A stretch of DNA of 64,000 nt from Conexibacter sp. CPCC 205762. Lineage in GTDB: Bacteria > Actinomycetota > Thermoleophilia > Solirubrobacterales > Solirubrobacteraceae. Under the pieces are notes generated by a model that worked only from the letters and a program-made list of their open reading frames with translations, ran no database searches and was not told where the DNA came from. The position numbers were made by a program, and so were the translations under genes. Each line of letters opens with the position of its first letter. Position 1 is the stretch's first letter. This document shows positions 44,419-52,497 of the stretch, in pieces. Where the stretch lies: the NCBI RefSeq assembly GCF_030646155.1, contig NZ_JAUTDN010000030.1:1-64000 (forward strand), read 5' to 3'.

Positions 44419-44874
44419 ATGTCCCTCTGTTTCATCGAGCCTCAGAATGCCATTCGCGTGATTGCCAACTCCGTGGGCCGGGAGGCGCGTCGGCAGCTGC
44501 TGGGCGAGGTGGTTCGGGCGTGGGTGGACGAGATTCCCGATGCGGATCTCGACTCGCACTACGCCAAGGCCGTCGCCGATCTCGATGAGCACGACCTGTC
44601 GATGCTCGCCGCCTGGCACGCCTCGCTCGAGGTCGGTCACCCGATCGCGAACAAGGAGTTCCTCGTCAACCTCTTCCCGTCGCTCGGCGAGAACCGTCGC
44701 GAGGCGCTGAAGATCGCCGCCGGCTTCCGCGGCGAGGAGGCGTTCGACGCCGGTGTCGCCGAGGAGCAGTCGCTGGAGATGGTGCTGCCGTTCCTGTCGG
44801 AGCAGCGCTGCCGCGAGCTCGCGCAGGAATGCGTCGAGCTGTACTGCTGGGACCGGCTCGGCTCCGAGAACTGA
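44419..44874 (+). CDS. hypothetical protein
   Basis: 151-aa acidic, all-helical soluble protein beginning MSLCFIEPQNAIRVIANSVG. HYAKAVADLDEHDLSMLAAW and FLSEQRCRELAQECVELYCW are its most distinctive stretches. I do not recognise a family. A TACAGT at 44358-44363 is a possible -10, and GGGAG lies just before the ATG. It is divergent from the XRE gene and shares the palindrome-rich region, so it may be that regulator's target. Confidence 0.65.
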   Translation: MSLCFIEPQNAIRVIANSVGREARRQLLGEVVRAWVDEIPDADLDSHYAKAVADLDEHDLSMLAAWHASLEVGHPIANKEFLVNLFPSLGENRREALKIAAGFRGEEAFDAGVAEEQSLEMVLPFLSEQRCRELAQECVELYCWDRLGSEN

Positions 44875-44951
44875 GCGCGCCGCCCGCGTGAGGCGGGCGC
44901 TCGCGTCAGGAGGATGAGTCGCGCGCCGGGCCCAGGCAGGGGCCGCGGGCG

Positions 44952-45608
44952 TCAGGCCGCGGCCGGGGGAGACCCGCCGTCGAGCACTGACTCGACCTCG
45001 GCGATCGCCTGCTCGTTGCTCTGGAAATGGACCGCGTTCATGCCGAGCGCGCGGGCCGCGTCGCAGTTGACCTCGAGGTCGTCGATGAAGACCGTCGCCG
45101 CCGCCTCGACGCCGAGTCTCTCCAGCAGCAGCTGGTAGATCTCTGGCTCCGGCTTGCGCATGCCGACGAACGCCGAGTCGATCACCAGCTCGAAGATCTC
45201 GTCGATCGGCAGCATCGCACGCCAGCGGGCCTCCCACTCGCGCACGTTGTTGGTGAGGATCGCCATCCGGTAGCCGCGGCCCCGCAGGTCGCGCATGAAG
45301 TCGATCAGCTGCGCGTTCGGATGCAGCGCGGCGAACAGTCTCTCGCCGAACCCGTGCAGCGTCACCTCGCGGCCGAGCACGTCGCGCATGCCGGCGTCGA
45401 GCTGGCGCACGAACTCGGCCTCGCTGATCGCGCCGCGCTCGAGCTCGAACAGCGGCTGCGCGCCCGCCAGCTCGGCCGCGCGCGCCATGCCGGCGCCGAA
45501 CTGCTCCCAGGGGATCCCGCTCTCCTCCTGGACGGCGGCGAAGGCCTGCATCAGCGGCGTCGTCAGGACGCCGCCGAAGTCGGAGACGACGACCTCGACG
45601 CGGCTCAT
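44952..45608 (-). CDS. HAD-superfamily hydrolase (subfamily IA)
   Basis: 218 aa. Motif I DFGGVL near residue 9 has the nucleophile Asp followed by Gly-Gly rather than the usual DxD, so the general-acid Asp is absent and phosphatase activity is uncertain. Motif II is ILTNN, motif III the Lys in GMRKPEPEIY, motif IV VFIDDLEVN. A helical cap lies between motifs I and II. The ATG overlaps the stop of the preceding gene (ATGA), making it the third gene of an operon starting at 46953. Confidence 0.86.
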   Translation of the reverse strand: MSRVEVVVSDFGGVLTTPLMQAFAAVQEESGIPWEQFGAGMARAAELAGAQPLFELERGAISEAEFVRQLDAGMRDVLGREVTLHGFGERLFAALHPNAQLIDFMRDLRGRGYRMAILTNNVREWEARWRAMLPIDEIFELVIDSAFVGMRKPEPEIYQLLLERLGVEAAATVFIDDLEVNCDAARALGMNAVHFQSNEQAIAEVESVLDGGSPPAAA

Positions 45609-46483
45609 CTGCGCCGCAGCACGTCGTAGCGGCCGACGCCCTGCGCGCCTTCCATCCGCCAGCGGAAGAAGGAGCAGTCGAGCCGCAGCTCGCCGAGGTC
45701 GAAGGTCGTCCCGCAGACGACCTCGCCGGCGCCGCGCAGCGGCCCCTGCTCGCCTTCCTCGTCGACCCACAGCTCGAGCCCGGCGCGCAGCTGGCGCCCG
45801 CCGCCGTCGAGCGTCGTCGAGAGGCGCGGGTCGTCGATCGGCTGCGGCGCCTCCAGCAGCCAGGCGCTGACGACCTCGTCCTCGTGGCCCTCGACGCCGC
45901 GCGGGCGGACCGAGGCGAGCGCGACGCCGCGCTCGTCGTCGAGCCAGACGCCGAGCGTGCGCGACAGCTCCAGCTGCGTCCAGTCGGGCGCGCCCCAGGT
46001 GTGGCCGCGCTGGCCGAGGCAGTCGATCTTGAAGGTGCGCTCGCCGACGGTGACCGTCCCGCGCACGCGGCAGAGCTGCTCGTAGCCGTTGAGCGCCGCG
46101 GCGCTGGCGGCGATCTCGTCGCGGCCGACCTCGGCCGCGGGCGCGAGCGCTTCGAAGGTCAGCTCGAAGCCGCCGCCGTCGCCGTCGTGGGAGACGCTCC
46201 AGCGCTGCAGCGGCTCGACCAGCTCGGCGGTCGCGTCGCCGGCCTCGACGCGCGCCCAGTCGAGCGCAGGCGCCTCGACGGCACCGGAGGAGGCGACGTC
46301 GACGACCTCACCGTCGTGGAACAGCATCACGATCGAGGTCGCGCGCGGCGGATCGCCCGCGACGAGCCCGAAGCGGGCGCTGCCGTAGAGGCCGTTCGCG
46401 GCGTCGCCGAAGGCGTACGTGACCGCGTCGCCGAAGCCCTCGCCCTCGGCGGGGCGGGGCGATTCCTGTTCTGGGCCGATCAT
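45605..46483 (-). CDS. hypothetical beta-rich protein (CrtC/AttH-like lipocalin motif)
   Basis: 292 aa. QRGHTWGAPDWTQLELSRTL recalls the H-x-W-G segment of lipocalin-like CrtC/AttH and DUF7064/7065 proteins; a barrel of about 280 residues fits. The assignment rests on this motif and predicted strands only. Both ends overlap neighbours by 4 nt as ATGA, so it is translated together with fxsA and the HAD gene. Probable ligand or lipid-modification role, not provable. Confidence 0.65.
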   Translation of the reverse strand: MIGPEQESPRPAEGEGFGDAVTYAFGDAANGLYGSARFGLVAGDPPRATSIVMLFHDGEVVDVASSGAVEAPALDWARVEAGDATAELVEPLQRWSVSHDGDGGGFELTFEALAPAAEVGRDEIAASAAALNGYEQLCRVRGTVTVGERTFKIDCLGQRGHTWGAPDWTQLELSRTLGVWLDDERGVALASVRPRGVEGHEDEVVSAWLLEAPQPIDDPRLSTTLDGGGRQLRAGLELWVDEEGEQGPLRGAGEVVCGTTFDLGELRLDCSFFRWRMEGAQGVGRYDVLRRR

Positions 46484-46953
46484 CCGCGCAGCTGGGGGCC
46501 GGCGCCGTCGACGTCTCTTGCGGTGGAGTCCACGTCGTAATCCTGCCGTGCGCGGCCGCGCGATGCTCCGCCGATGCTCGCGGCCGCCATCAGCATCCGC
46601 CCGCGCGCGCCGCTCAGCAGCAGCTTGCGGGTCAGCACGCGGGTCGGCGGCAGCAGCAGGAAGATGCCGAAGACGTCGCTGATGAAGCCGGGCACGATCA
46701 GCAGCGCGCTGCCGAAGACGACGAGCGTGCCGTCGACGACCTCGCGCGTCGGCGCGCGGCCGGCGGAGACGGCGCTGCGGAAGCGGCGCCAGGCGAGCCG
46801 GCCCTGCGAGCGCAGCAGCACCGTGCCGAGGATCGAGGAGGCGAACAGCAGGGCGATCGTCGGCAGCGCGCCGATCGCCTGGCCGACCTGGATGATCACG
46901 TACAGCTCCGCGATCGGTACCAGGATCAGCAACAGCAGGAGCAAGATGAACAT
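46480..46953 (-). CDS. fxsA: FxsA-family membrane protein
   Basis: 157 aa. MFILLLLLLILVPIAELYVI is the first helix. IGALPTIALLFASSILGTVLLRSQG is the conserved FxsA core (quoted: IALLFASSILGTVLLRSQG). GSALLIVPGFISDVFGIFLLLPPTR is the second membrane region (quoted: LIVPGFISDVFGIFLLLP). The tail is cytoplasmic. In E. coli the protein affects exclusion of phage F by T7; the bacterial role is unknown. First gene of the three-gene operon, with a -10 hexamer 9 nt before the ATG. Confidence 0.88.
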   Translation of the reverse strand: MFILLLLLLILVPIAELYVIIQVGQAIGALPTIALLFASSILGTVLLRSQGRLAWRRFRSAVSAGRAPTREVVDGTLVVFGSALLIVPGFISDVFGIFLLLPPTRVLTRKLLLSGARGRMLMAAASIGGASRGRARQDYDVDSTARDVDGAGPQLRG

Positions 46954-46962
46954 CGTGCTCTG

Positions 46963-46968
46963 AGAGTA
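46963..46968 (-). promoter_or_regulatory. -10 element (TACTCT) of fxsA
   Basis: On the minus strand TACTCT is followed by 9 nt and ATG, showing that the leaderless arrangement also occurs on this strand. Confidence 0.5.
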
Positions 46969-47048
46969 CCCGCCGCTCGTCGTCGGCACGATGGGGATGG
47001 CCGTACGACGCCGCGTGGTCGCGCTCGTGGCGAGGAGCGCGGTGCGCG

Positions 47049-47366
47049 CTAGGCGTGCGCGACGCGCAGGCGCGGCCGCGGGCGGATCGCGTGCGCCGAG
47101 ATGTCGACGTCCCTGCTCGCCGTCGCGCGCTCGACGTGCACGCCGTCGATCCGGTCGAGGCCGACCAGCTCGATCAGCGCGACGATCTGCGGCTGCGCGT
47201 TGCGCAGCGCGACGGTGCGGCCCTGCGCGCGCAGGCGGCGGGCGAGCATGACGAAGTCGAGCATCAGCGAGGCGTCCGCCCACGTCAGCTCGGTCAGGTC
47301 GATGACGACATCGGCCGGGGCCTTGATCGCCCGGGCCAGCGCCGGACGGCGGCGGGCCTGGGTCAA
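47049..47366 (-). CDS. STAS-domain protein (anti-sigma factor antagonist type)
   Basis: 105 aa if the only canonical start, TTG 47366, is used. VVIDLTELTWADASLMLDFVM is the central STAS strand and helix (quoted: VVIDLTELTWADASLML); the Ser in ADASLM occupies the usual phosphorylated position. The first STAS strand (TLRCSGDEDR) lies upstream of the TTG in the same frame, so the true product is probably longer. An ATC at 47423 follows a TAGGTT hexamer by 7 nt. It may work with an anti-sigma kinase, possibly toward the sigma factor at 24.9 kb. Confidence 0.75.
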   Translation of the reverse strand: MTQARRRPALARAIKAPADVVIDLTELTWADASLMLDFVMLARRLRAQGRTVALRNAQPQIVALIELVGLDRIDGVHVERATASRDVDISAHAIRPRPRLRVAHA

Positions 47367-47430
47367 CCGGTCCTCGTCCCCCGAGCAGCGCAGCGTGGGC
47401 GGGTGTTCGGCGTAGTCGACGATGCGCGCG

Positions 47431-47436
47431 AACCTA
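47431..47436 (-). promoter_or_regulatory. possible -10 element (TAGGTT) of the STAS gene
   Basis: On the minus strand TAGGTT precedes an in-frame ATC (47423) by 7 nt, matching the leaderless spacing seen elsewhere. Confidence 0.35.
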
Positions 47437-47566
47437 ACGAAACCTTCATGGTCTGCGCAAGCCCGATGAGGCCTTTCTCACGTTTGCCGATCACCCTTTG
47501 GGGCCGCCTCGGAAAGGGCGGATTTCCGGCGCGTTCCGATGGGCCGGGGGAGCGCGGGCGGGCCGC

Positions 47567-47572
47567 TAGACT
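47567..47572 (+). promoter_or_regulatory. -10 element (TAGACT) of the DUF59 gene
   Basis: TAGACT ends 7 nt before GTG 47580, with no Shine-Dalgarno. Confidence 0.55.
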
Positions 47573-47579
47573 GGTCTGC

Positions 47580-47879
47580 GTGCCGACCACGATCGAAGAA
47601 GTCAACGACGCGCTGTCCAACGTCATCGACCCGGAGCTGGGCCTCGACTTCGTCGAGCTCGGGCTCGTCTACGGCGTCGAGATCGACGGTGAGACGGTCA
47701 ACATCACGTTCACGCTGACGACGCCGGCGTGCCCGATCGGACCGCAGGTGAGCGAGCAGATGGTCGAGTTCGTCGGCGAACTGGACGAGGTCGAGCAGGT
47801 GAACCCGAAGATGGTGTTCGATCCGCCGTGGTCTCCGGACAAGATGTCCGAAGATGCGAAGTTCGCCCTGGGCTTCTAG
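47580..47879 (+). CDS. DUF59/MIP18-family metal-sulfur cluster assembly factor
   Basis: 99 aa. VIDPELGLDFVELGLVYGVE and TLTTPACPIGP are the family motifs, with Cys in TPACP as the likely iron-sulfur ligand. Relatives (SufT, PaaD, MIP18) mature Fe-S proteins. No suf genes adjoin. GTG 47580 is chosen because TAGACT precedes it; the frame extends upstream but is not protein-like. The start of the subtilase gene lies inside its last 26 nt. Confidence 0.88.
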   Translation: MPTTIEEVNDALSNVIDPELGLDFVELGLVYGVEIDGETVNITFTLTTPACPIGPQVSEQMVEFVGELDEVEQVNPKMVFDPPWSPDKMSEDAKFALGF

Positions 47880-49695
47880 CCCACTCGTCCTCGGACTGCT
47901 GCTGACAGCCGGCGCCGCACTGGCGCCGGTCTCCGCGCAGGCGGCCGGAAGCGCCGCCGCCGTGCCGACCGGGCGCCTGCTTGTGCTGACCGACCGCCAC
48001 GCCGGCGCGGCGAGCGCGCCCGTCGCGATCGCCGCTGCTGGCGTGCAGGCCGACGGCCGCCCGCTGCCGCAGATCGGGCTCGTCGCCGTCCGCCCGCGGG
48101 CGGGGGAGAGCGCCGCGCAGGCCGCACGCCGGCTCGCCGCCCTGCCCGGCGTCGCCGCCGTCGAGCCCGAACGCCGGATGCGCCTGCGCGCCGTCGCGCC
48201 GCCGAGCGAGTCTGACGGCGGCACGCGCCTGCGCGCCGTCGGGCCGCCGAGCGAGTCTGACGGCGGCACGCGCCCGCGCGCCGTCGGGCCGCCGAGCGAA
48301 TCTGACGGCGACACGCGCCTGCGCGCCGTCGCGCCGCCGCTGCCGGACGACCCGGCGCTGACGCTGCCCGAGCCGGCCGCCGGCACGGCCGGCTCACCGC
48401 TCCCAGCCGGCACGCCGCTGCAGTGGCCGCTGCTGCGCGAGCGCTTCCCGCGCGCCTGGCAGCTGGTCGACGGCTCGAAGGCGCTCGTCGGCGTGATCGA
48501 CACCGGCGTCGACGCCTCCCATCCGGAGCTGGCGCCGCAGATCGCGCGGCTGGTCGACCAGCGAGAGGAGCCCTCCGACGGATCCGCCGGCAGCGACGAG
48601 GAGGGCCACGGGACGCACGTCGCCTCGCTCGCCTGCGCCGCCACCGGCAACGCGACCGGGATCGCCGGCGCCGGCGACGGCTGCCGGCTCGTGGTCGAGA
48701 AGACCGACCTCAGCGACGGCTCGATCGCGGCCGCGATCGTCGACGCGACCGATCACGGCGTGCACGCGATCAACATGAGCTTCGGCGACGACGGCAGCCG
48801 GCCGGCGAGCGCGACGATCAGACGCGCGCTGCGCTACGCCGCCAATCGCGACGTCGTGCTCGTCGCGGCCGCCGCCGACGAGCCGCTGCAGGAGCAGGGC
48901 GACCCCGCCAACGTGCTGCAGCCGACCGGCAGCGGCAAGGACCTCGACGCCGGCAGCGGCCTCAGCGTCACGACCGCCGAGTGGGACGGCCGCCGCGCGC
49001 CGTTCGCCGGCTACGGCTCGCAGATCTCGCTCGCCGCCTACGGCACGGCCGGTGGCGCCGGCGCGACGCCGCGCGGCGTGATCGGCGCCTTCCCGGCACA
49101 GCCGACCCCGTTCGAGGTCGGCACGCGTCCCTGCGGCTGCCGCGCCACGATCGCCGGCGACACCCGTTACGGCTACCTCGCCGGCACCTCGATGGCGGCG
49201 CCGCAGGTGGCGGCCGCGGCGGCGCTCGTACGCGTCCTCAACCCCGACCTCTCCGGCCGCGCCGTCGTGCGGCTGCTGAAGCGAACGGCGCGGCGGCCGG
49301 CCGGGCGCGGCTGGAACGACCAGCTCGGCTGGGGGATCCTCGACGCGGGCGCCGCGCTGGAGGCGGCCCGCGACAGCGACGCGCGCGCTCCCCGCACGCG
49401 CCTGACCGCGACCGCCGCGAGACCCGCGGGGACGATCGCGCTGCGCTGGCGCGCGACCGACTCCGGCCCGCCGACCGTCCGTGTCAGCGGCGTCAGATCG
49501 GTCGCGCTGACGCTGGTGCGGCTGCGCGACCACAGGGTGCAGCGGCGGATAGCGCTGCGGGCGAAGGTGACGGCCTTCCGGCTGCGCGGCGAGCCGGGCG
49601 CGCGCTACGGCCTCTACGCGCAATCGCTCGACCGCGCCGGCAACCGCGAGCCGCGCCCGCGCCGCTACGACGCCGTCGTGCGCGCGCCGCGCTAG
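47854..49695 (+). CDS. secreted S8 (subtilisin-like) serine protease
   Basis: 613 aa. Signal peptide LVLGLLLTAGAALAPVSAQA. An I9-like propeptide (GLVAVRPRAGESAAQAARRL, ALPGVAAVEPE) is followed by a 15-residue tandem repeat and then the catalytic domain: Asp in VIDTGVD, His in GHGTHVAS, Asn region AINMSFGDDG, Ser in GTSMAAPQ. A Cys pair (RPCGCRA) is unusual within the domain. The C-terminal 110 residues are a beta domain, perhaps for surface contact. The start at 47854 overlaps the DUF59 gene by 26 nt. Exported, self-activated protease; targets unknown. Confidence 0.92.
   Translation: MRSSPWASSPLVLGLLLTAGAALAPVSAQAAGSAAAVPTGRLLVLTDRHAGAASAPVAIAAAGVQADGRPLPQIGLVAVRPRAGESAAQAARRLAALPGVAAVEPERRMRLRAVAPPSESDGGTRLRAVGPPSESDGGTRPRAVGPPSESDGDTRLRAVAPPLPDDPALTLPEPAAGTAGSPLPAGTPLQWPLLRERFPRAWQLVDGSKALVGVIDTGVDASHPELAPQIARLVDQREEPSDGSAGSDEEGHGTHVASLACAATGNATGIAGAGDGCRLVVEKTDLSDGSIAAAIVDATDHGVHAINMSFGDDGSRPASATIRRALRYAANRDVVLVAAAADEPLQEQGDPANVLQPTGSGKDLDAGSGLSVTTAEWDGRRAPFAGYGSQISLAAYGTAGGAGATPRGVIGAFPAQPTPFEVGTRPCGCRATIAGDTRYGYLAGTSMAAPQVAAAAALVRVLNPDLSGRAVVRLLKRTARRPAGRGWNDQLGWGILDAGAALEAARDSDARAPRTRLTATAARPAGTIALRWRATDSGPPTVRVSGVRSVALTLVRLRDHRVQRRIALRAKVTAFRLRGEPGARYGLYAQSLDRAGNREPRPRRYDAVVRAPR
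48181..48338 (+). repeat. 45-bp in-frame tandem repeat in the subtilase gene
   Basis: Three full 45-nt units (48181-48225, 48226-48270, 48271-48315) and a partial fourth. Each encodes RLRAVAPPSESDGGT with few changes. It lies exactly between propeptide and catalytic domain. Confidence 0.9.
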
Positions 49696-49732
49696 GAGCG
49701 GCGACCACGCCGTCGGCCGCCGCTGAGCCGCG

Positions 49733-51463
49733 TCAGGAGCCTCTGCCGCTGCCGTTGCGCGAGGACGGCCGCCTCCGCGCGCGCATCGCCGCGCCCGGTC
49801 CGTCCGTTCGCGAGACCGGCCCGCGCGGGAGCAGCTGCGGCTCGGCGGTGCCGTTCTCGGAGGGGGCGGAGACCGTCGCCACCGGCTCGCGCGACCTGCG
49901 CGCGGGCGCTCTGCGCGTTCTCGCGGCGGCGGCGCGTCTGCGTCTCGGGGCTCTCTCGGCTCTCGCGGGAGCGGTCCCGTTCGCGGACGGGGCTCTCGCC
50001 GGAGCCGGAGCCGGCGCCGACGACGCCGCGCTGACCGTCGCGCGGGCGCCGGCCGCGCGCGCCTCCTTCGCCTGCGCGGCGCGCTTCAGCTCCGCCAGCC
50101 CGTCGGCTATCCCGTCGGCGATCACGTCGATGTCGGGCAGGTTGTCGTAGTCGCCGAGCAGGCCGAAGTTGACTCTGCCGTTGTACGACATGATCGCGAT
50201 CGCCAGCGAATGGTTCTTCGGCAGGAACGCGACGGGGAAGAGGTCCTGCAGCTCGCGGCCGAGCACGTAGAGCGGGAACTGCGGGCCCGGCACGTTCGTC
50301 GTCAGCAGGTTGAAGAGGCGGGTCGAGAACTGGATCCGCGACGCCTGCGCGAGCACCGTCGGCGGCGCCAGCTGCTGCACGTCGGCGAGCACTCTCGCGC
50401 CGACCGCCTGCTTGGACTCCTTCAGCCCGTCCATCGCCTCCTTGACGAAGCGCAGCCGCGCGACCGGGTCCTTGATGTAGACGGGCAGCGGCCCGCGCAT
50501 CAGCACGATCTGGTTGCCGAGCTGGTGTCTCTGGCCCTCGGCGCGGATCGAGACCGGCACGAGCGCGCGCAACTCCAGCCCCTCGGTCCGCATCCCGCGC
50601 GAGCGCAGCCATCTGCCGAGCGCGCCCGAGATCAGCGCAAGCACGACGTCGTTGACGGTCGCGTTGAAGGCGCCCTTGACGTAGCGGAAGTCGGCCAGCT
50701 CGTTGCGCACGATCGCGTAGCGGCGGTGCGGGCCGATCGGCACGTTCAGCGGCGTGTCGGGCGCCGGGTTGAGGCCGGCCCAGACGATCTCGCCGATCCC
50801 CTCCGACGCCTCCCGCAGCGCCTCGACGGCGCCGCTGGGATTGGTCGCGGCGGCGAGCGCCTTGGAGGCGATGTCGATGCCGGTCTTGACGAGCCCGGCG
50901 ACGCCGGCGGCGACCATCTCGGCGCTCGTCGGCTCCGGCTTCGGCTGCCACGGCGTCGCCTCGGGGTCGAGTCTCGGCGGGACCGGCTGGAGGTCGAACA
51001 GGACCGTCGCGAGGTCGACGCCGGAGACGCCGTCGACGAGCGCGTGATGGGTCTTGAAGATCAGCGCGAAGCGGTTGTCCTCGAGGCCCTCGACGAACCA
51101 GCACTCCCACAGCGGCTTGGAGCGGTCGAGCTGCTGCGAGCCGATCCGCGCCGCCAGCCGGTAGAGCTGCTGCTCGCTGCCGGGCGCCGGCAGCGCGCTG
51201 TGACGGACGTGGTACTCGAGGTTGAAGGTCGGGTCGTCGACCCACAGCGGCCGGCCGCTGTCGAGCGGCGGGTAGGCGAGCTTCTGGCGATACCGGGGGA
51301 CGAACTGCAGCCGGCCGCGGATGTGATCGAGGACGGCCGCGAACGGCGGCGGCGGACCCTCGAAGATCGTGACCGCGCCGATGTGCATGTGCGACGCCGC
51401 GTCTTCCTGATGCAGGAAAGACGCATCTACGGCGGTCAGTCGATCGAGGTGTTCCTGCGCCAC
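49733..51463 (-). CDS. wax ester synthase/diacylglycerol acyltransferase (WS/DGAT)
   Basis: 576 aa. The acyltransferase motif HHALVDG is at residues 139-145. PLWECWFVEGL before it and NVPGPQFPLYVLGREL with NDVVLALISGALGRWL after it are family motifs. It joins acyl-CoA to fatty alcohols or diacylglycerol for storage lipid. The last 110 residues form an Ala/Arg/Pro-rich tail absent from typical 460-aa members. GTG 51463 has GGGGAGG 9 nt upstream. It is convergent with the subtilase gene and divergent from the M28 peptidase gene. Confidence 0.92.
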   Translation of the reverse strand: MAQEHLDRLTAVDASFLHQEDAASHMHIGAVTIFEGPPPPFAAVLDHIRGRLQFVPRYRQKLAYPPLDSGRPLWVDDPTFNLEYHVRHSALPAPGSEQQLYRLAARIGSQQLDRSKPLWECWFVEGLEDNRFALIFKTHHALVDGVSGVDLATVLFDLQPVPPRLDPEATPWQPKPEPTSAEMVAAGVAGLVKTGIDIASKALAAATNPSGAVEALREASEGIGEIVWAGLNPAPDTPLNVPIGPHRRYAIVRNELADFRYVKGAFNATVNDVVLALISGALGRWLRSRGMRTEGLELRALVPVSIRAEGQRHQLGNQIVLMRGPLPVYIKDPVARLRFVKEAMDGLKESKQAVGARVLADVQQLAPPTVLAQASRIQFSTRLFNLLTTNVPGPQFPLYVLGRELQDLFPVAFLPKNHSLAIAIMSYNGRVNFGLLGDYDNLPDIDVIADGIADGLAELKRAAQAKEARAAGARATVSAASSAPAPAPARAPSANGTAPARAERAPRRRRAAAARTRRAPARRSREPVATVSAPSENGTAEPQLLPRGPVSRTDGPGAAMRARRRPSSRNGSGRGS

Positions 51464-51472
51464 GCTTCAGTG

Positions 51473-51479
51473 CCTCCCC
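51473..51479 (-). promoter_or_regulatory. ribosome binding site of the WS/DGAT gene
   Basis: GGGGAGG on the minus strand, 9 nt before the GTG start at 51463. Confidence 0.65.
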
Positions 51480-51573
51480 AGCAGCTACCAACAGTGGTCG
51501 GATTTTCAAGCGTATAGCCGGAACTCCTCCAAGGCGAACGCCACGTCGGCCGAACGCCTGCCAAGCTGTGCCG

Positions 51574-52497
51574 ATGGCGACGCGCGGACTCGGCTGGGCA
51601 CTGCTGCCCGTCTTCCTCTGCGGCGCGATCGGGATCGGCGCTGCGATCGTCCTCGCCGGCTCCGGCGGCTCGGTCGACATCCCCGGCACGCCGGTCGCGA
51701 CCGCGAACCGCTTCGACGGCGCGCGCGCTCACGCGCTCGTCGCCAGACAGGTCGCCCACGGCCAGCGCCCGGCCGGCTCCGCCGCCTCGCGCAGGCTGGC
51801 CGCGTGGCTGCGCACGCAGCTGCCCGGCGGCCGCTTCGAGCAGGTCCCCGGCGGGCTGCGCAACATCGTCGGCACGCTCCCCGGCAGCAGACCGGCGATC
51901 GTCGTCAGCGCCCACTACGACACGAAGGTGCTGCCGGGCGAGAGAGGCTTCCAGGGCGCCAACGACGGCGCCGCCGGCACCGCGGTCGTGCTGGAGCTGG
52001 CGCGCGTGCTGAGAACGATCAGACGGCCGGCCGGCGCGCCCGAGCTGCGCTTCGTGCTGTTCGACGGCGAGGAGTCACCGGACGACGACGCCGACTTCTA
52101 CGCGACCGGCCTGCGCGGCAGCAAGGCGTACGCGCGCCGTCACGCGCGCGACCTGGGCGCCGTCGTCAACGTCGACTTCGTCGGCCAGAGAGGGCTGCGG
52201 CTGGAGCGCGAGCAGGGCTCGGACCCGGCCGCCTGGGAGCGGCTGCGCGACGCGGCCGCGCGCGTCGGCGTCGTGCGCGTCTTCCCCGGCAAGACGCGCA
52301 GCGAGATCCTCGACGACCACACGCCGTTCGCACGCGCGGGCGTGACCGCGATCGACCTGATCGACTTCGACTACGCCTGCTTCCACGACAGCTGCGACCG
52401 CCTCGACCAGGTCGAGGAGCCGAGCCTCGACGCGACGGGCGAGGCGCTCGTCGAGCTGCTGCGTCAGAAGACGCCGATCCGCTTCGGCGGCCAGTAG
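51574..52497 (+). CDS. M28-family zinc peptidase/glutaminyl-cyclase-like, membrane-anchored
   Basis: 307 aa. An N-terminal hydrophobic segment (LLPVFLCGAIGIGAAIVLAG) anchors or exports the protein. Zinc ligands are His and Asp of SAHYDT, Asp of GANDGAAGT, Glu of FDGEES, Asp of NVDFVG and His of DDHTPF. The arrangement fits aminopeptidases and bacterial glutaminyl cyclases; the acidic EESPDDDADF loop favours the latter slightly. The 3' end overlaps the convergent signal peptidase gene by 34 nt, which is long for this window. Confidence 0.88.
   Translation: MATRGLGWALLPVFLCGAIGIGAAIVLAGSGGSVDIPGTPVATANRFDGARAHALVARQVAHGQRPAGSAASRRLAAWLRTQLPGGRFEQVPGGLRNIVGTLPGSRPAIVVSAHYDTKVLPGERGFQGANDGAAGTAVVLELARVLRTIRRPAGAPELRFVLFDGEESPDDDADFYATGLRGSKAYARRHARDLGAVVNVDFVGQRGLRLEREQGSDPAAWERLRDAAARVGVVRVFPGKTRSEILDDHTPFARAGVTAIDLIDFDYACFHDSCDRLDQVEEPSLDATGEALVELLRQKTPIRFGGQ

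Noticed and set aside
43981..44874. Toxin-antitoxin pair (XRE plus divergent gene)
   Set aside because: The genes are divergent rather than co-directional and the 151-aa protein shows no known toxin motif.
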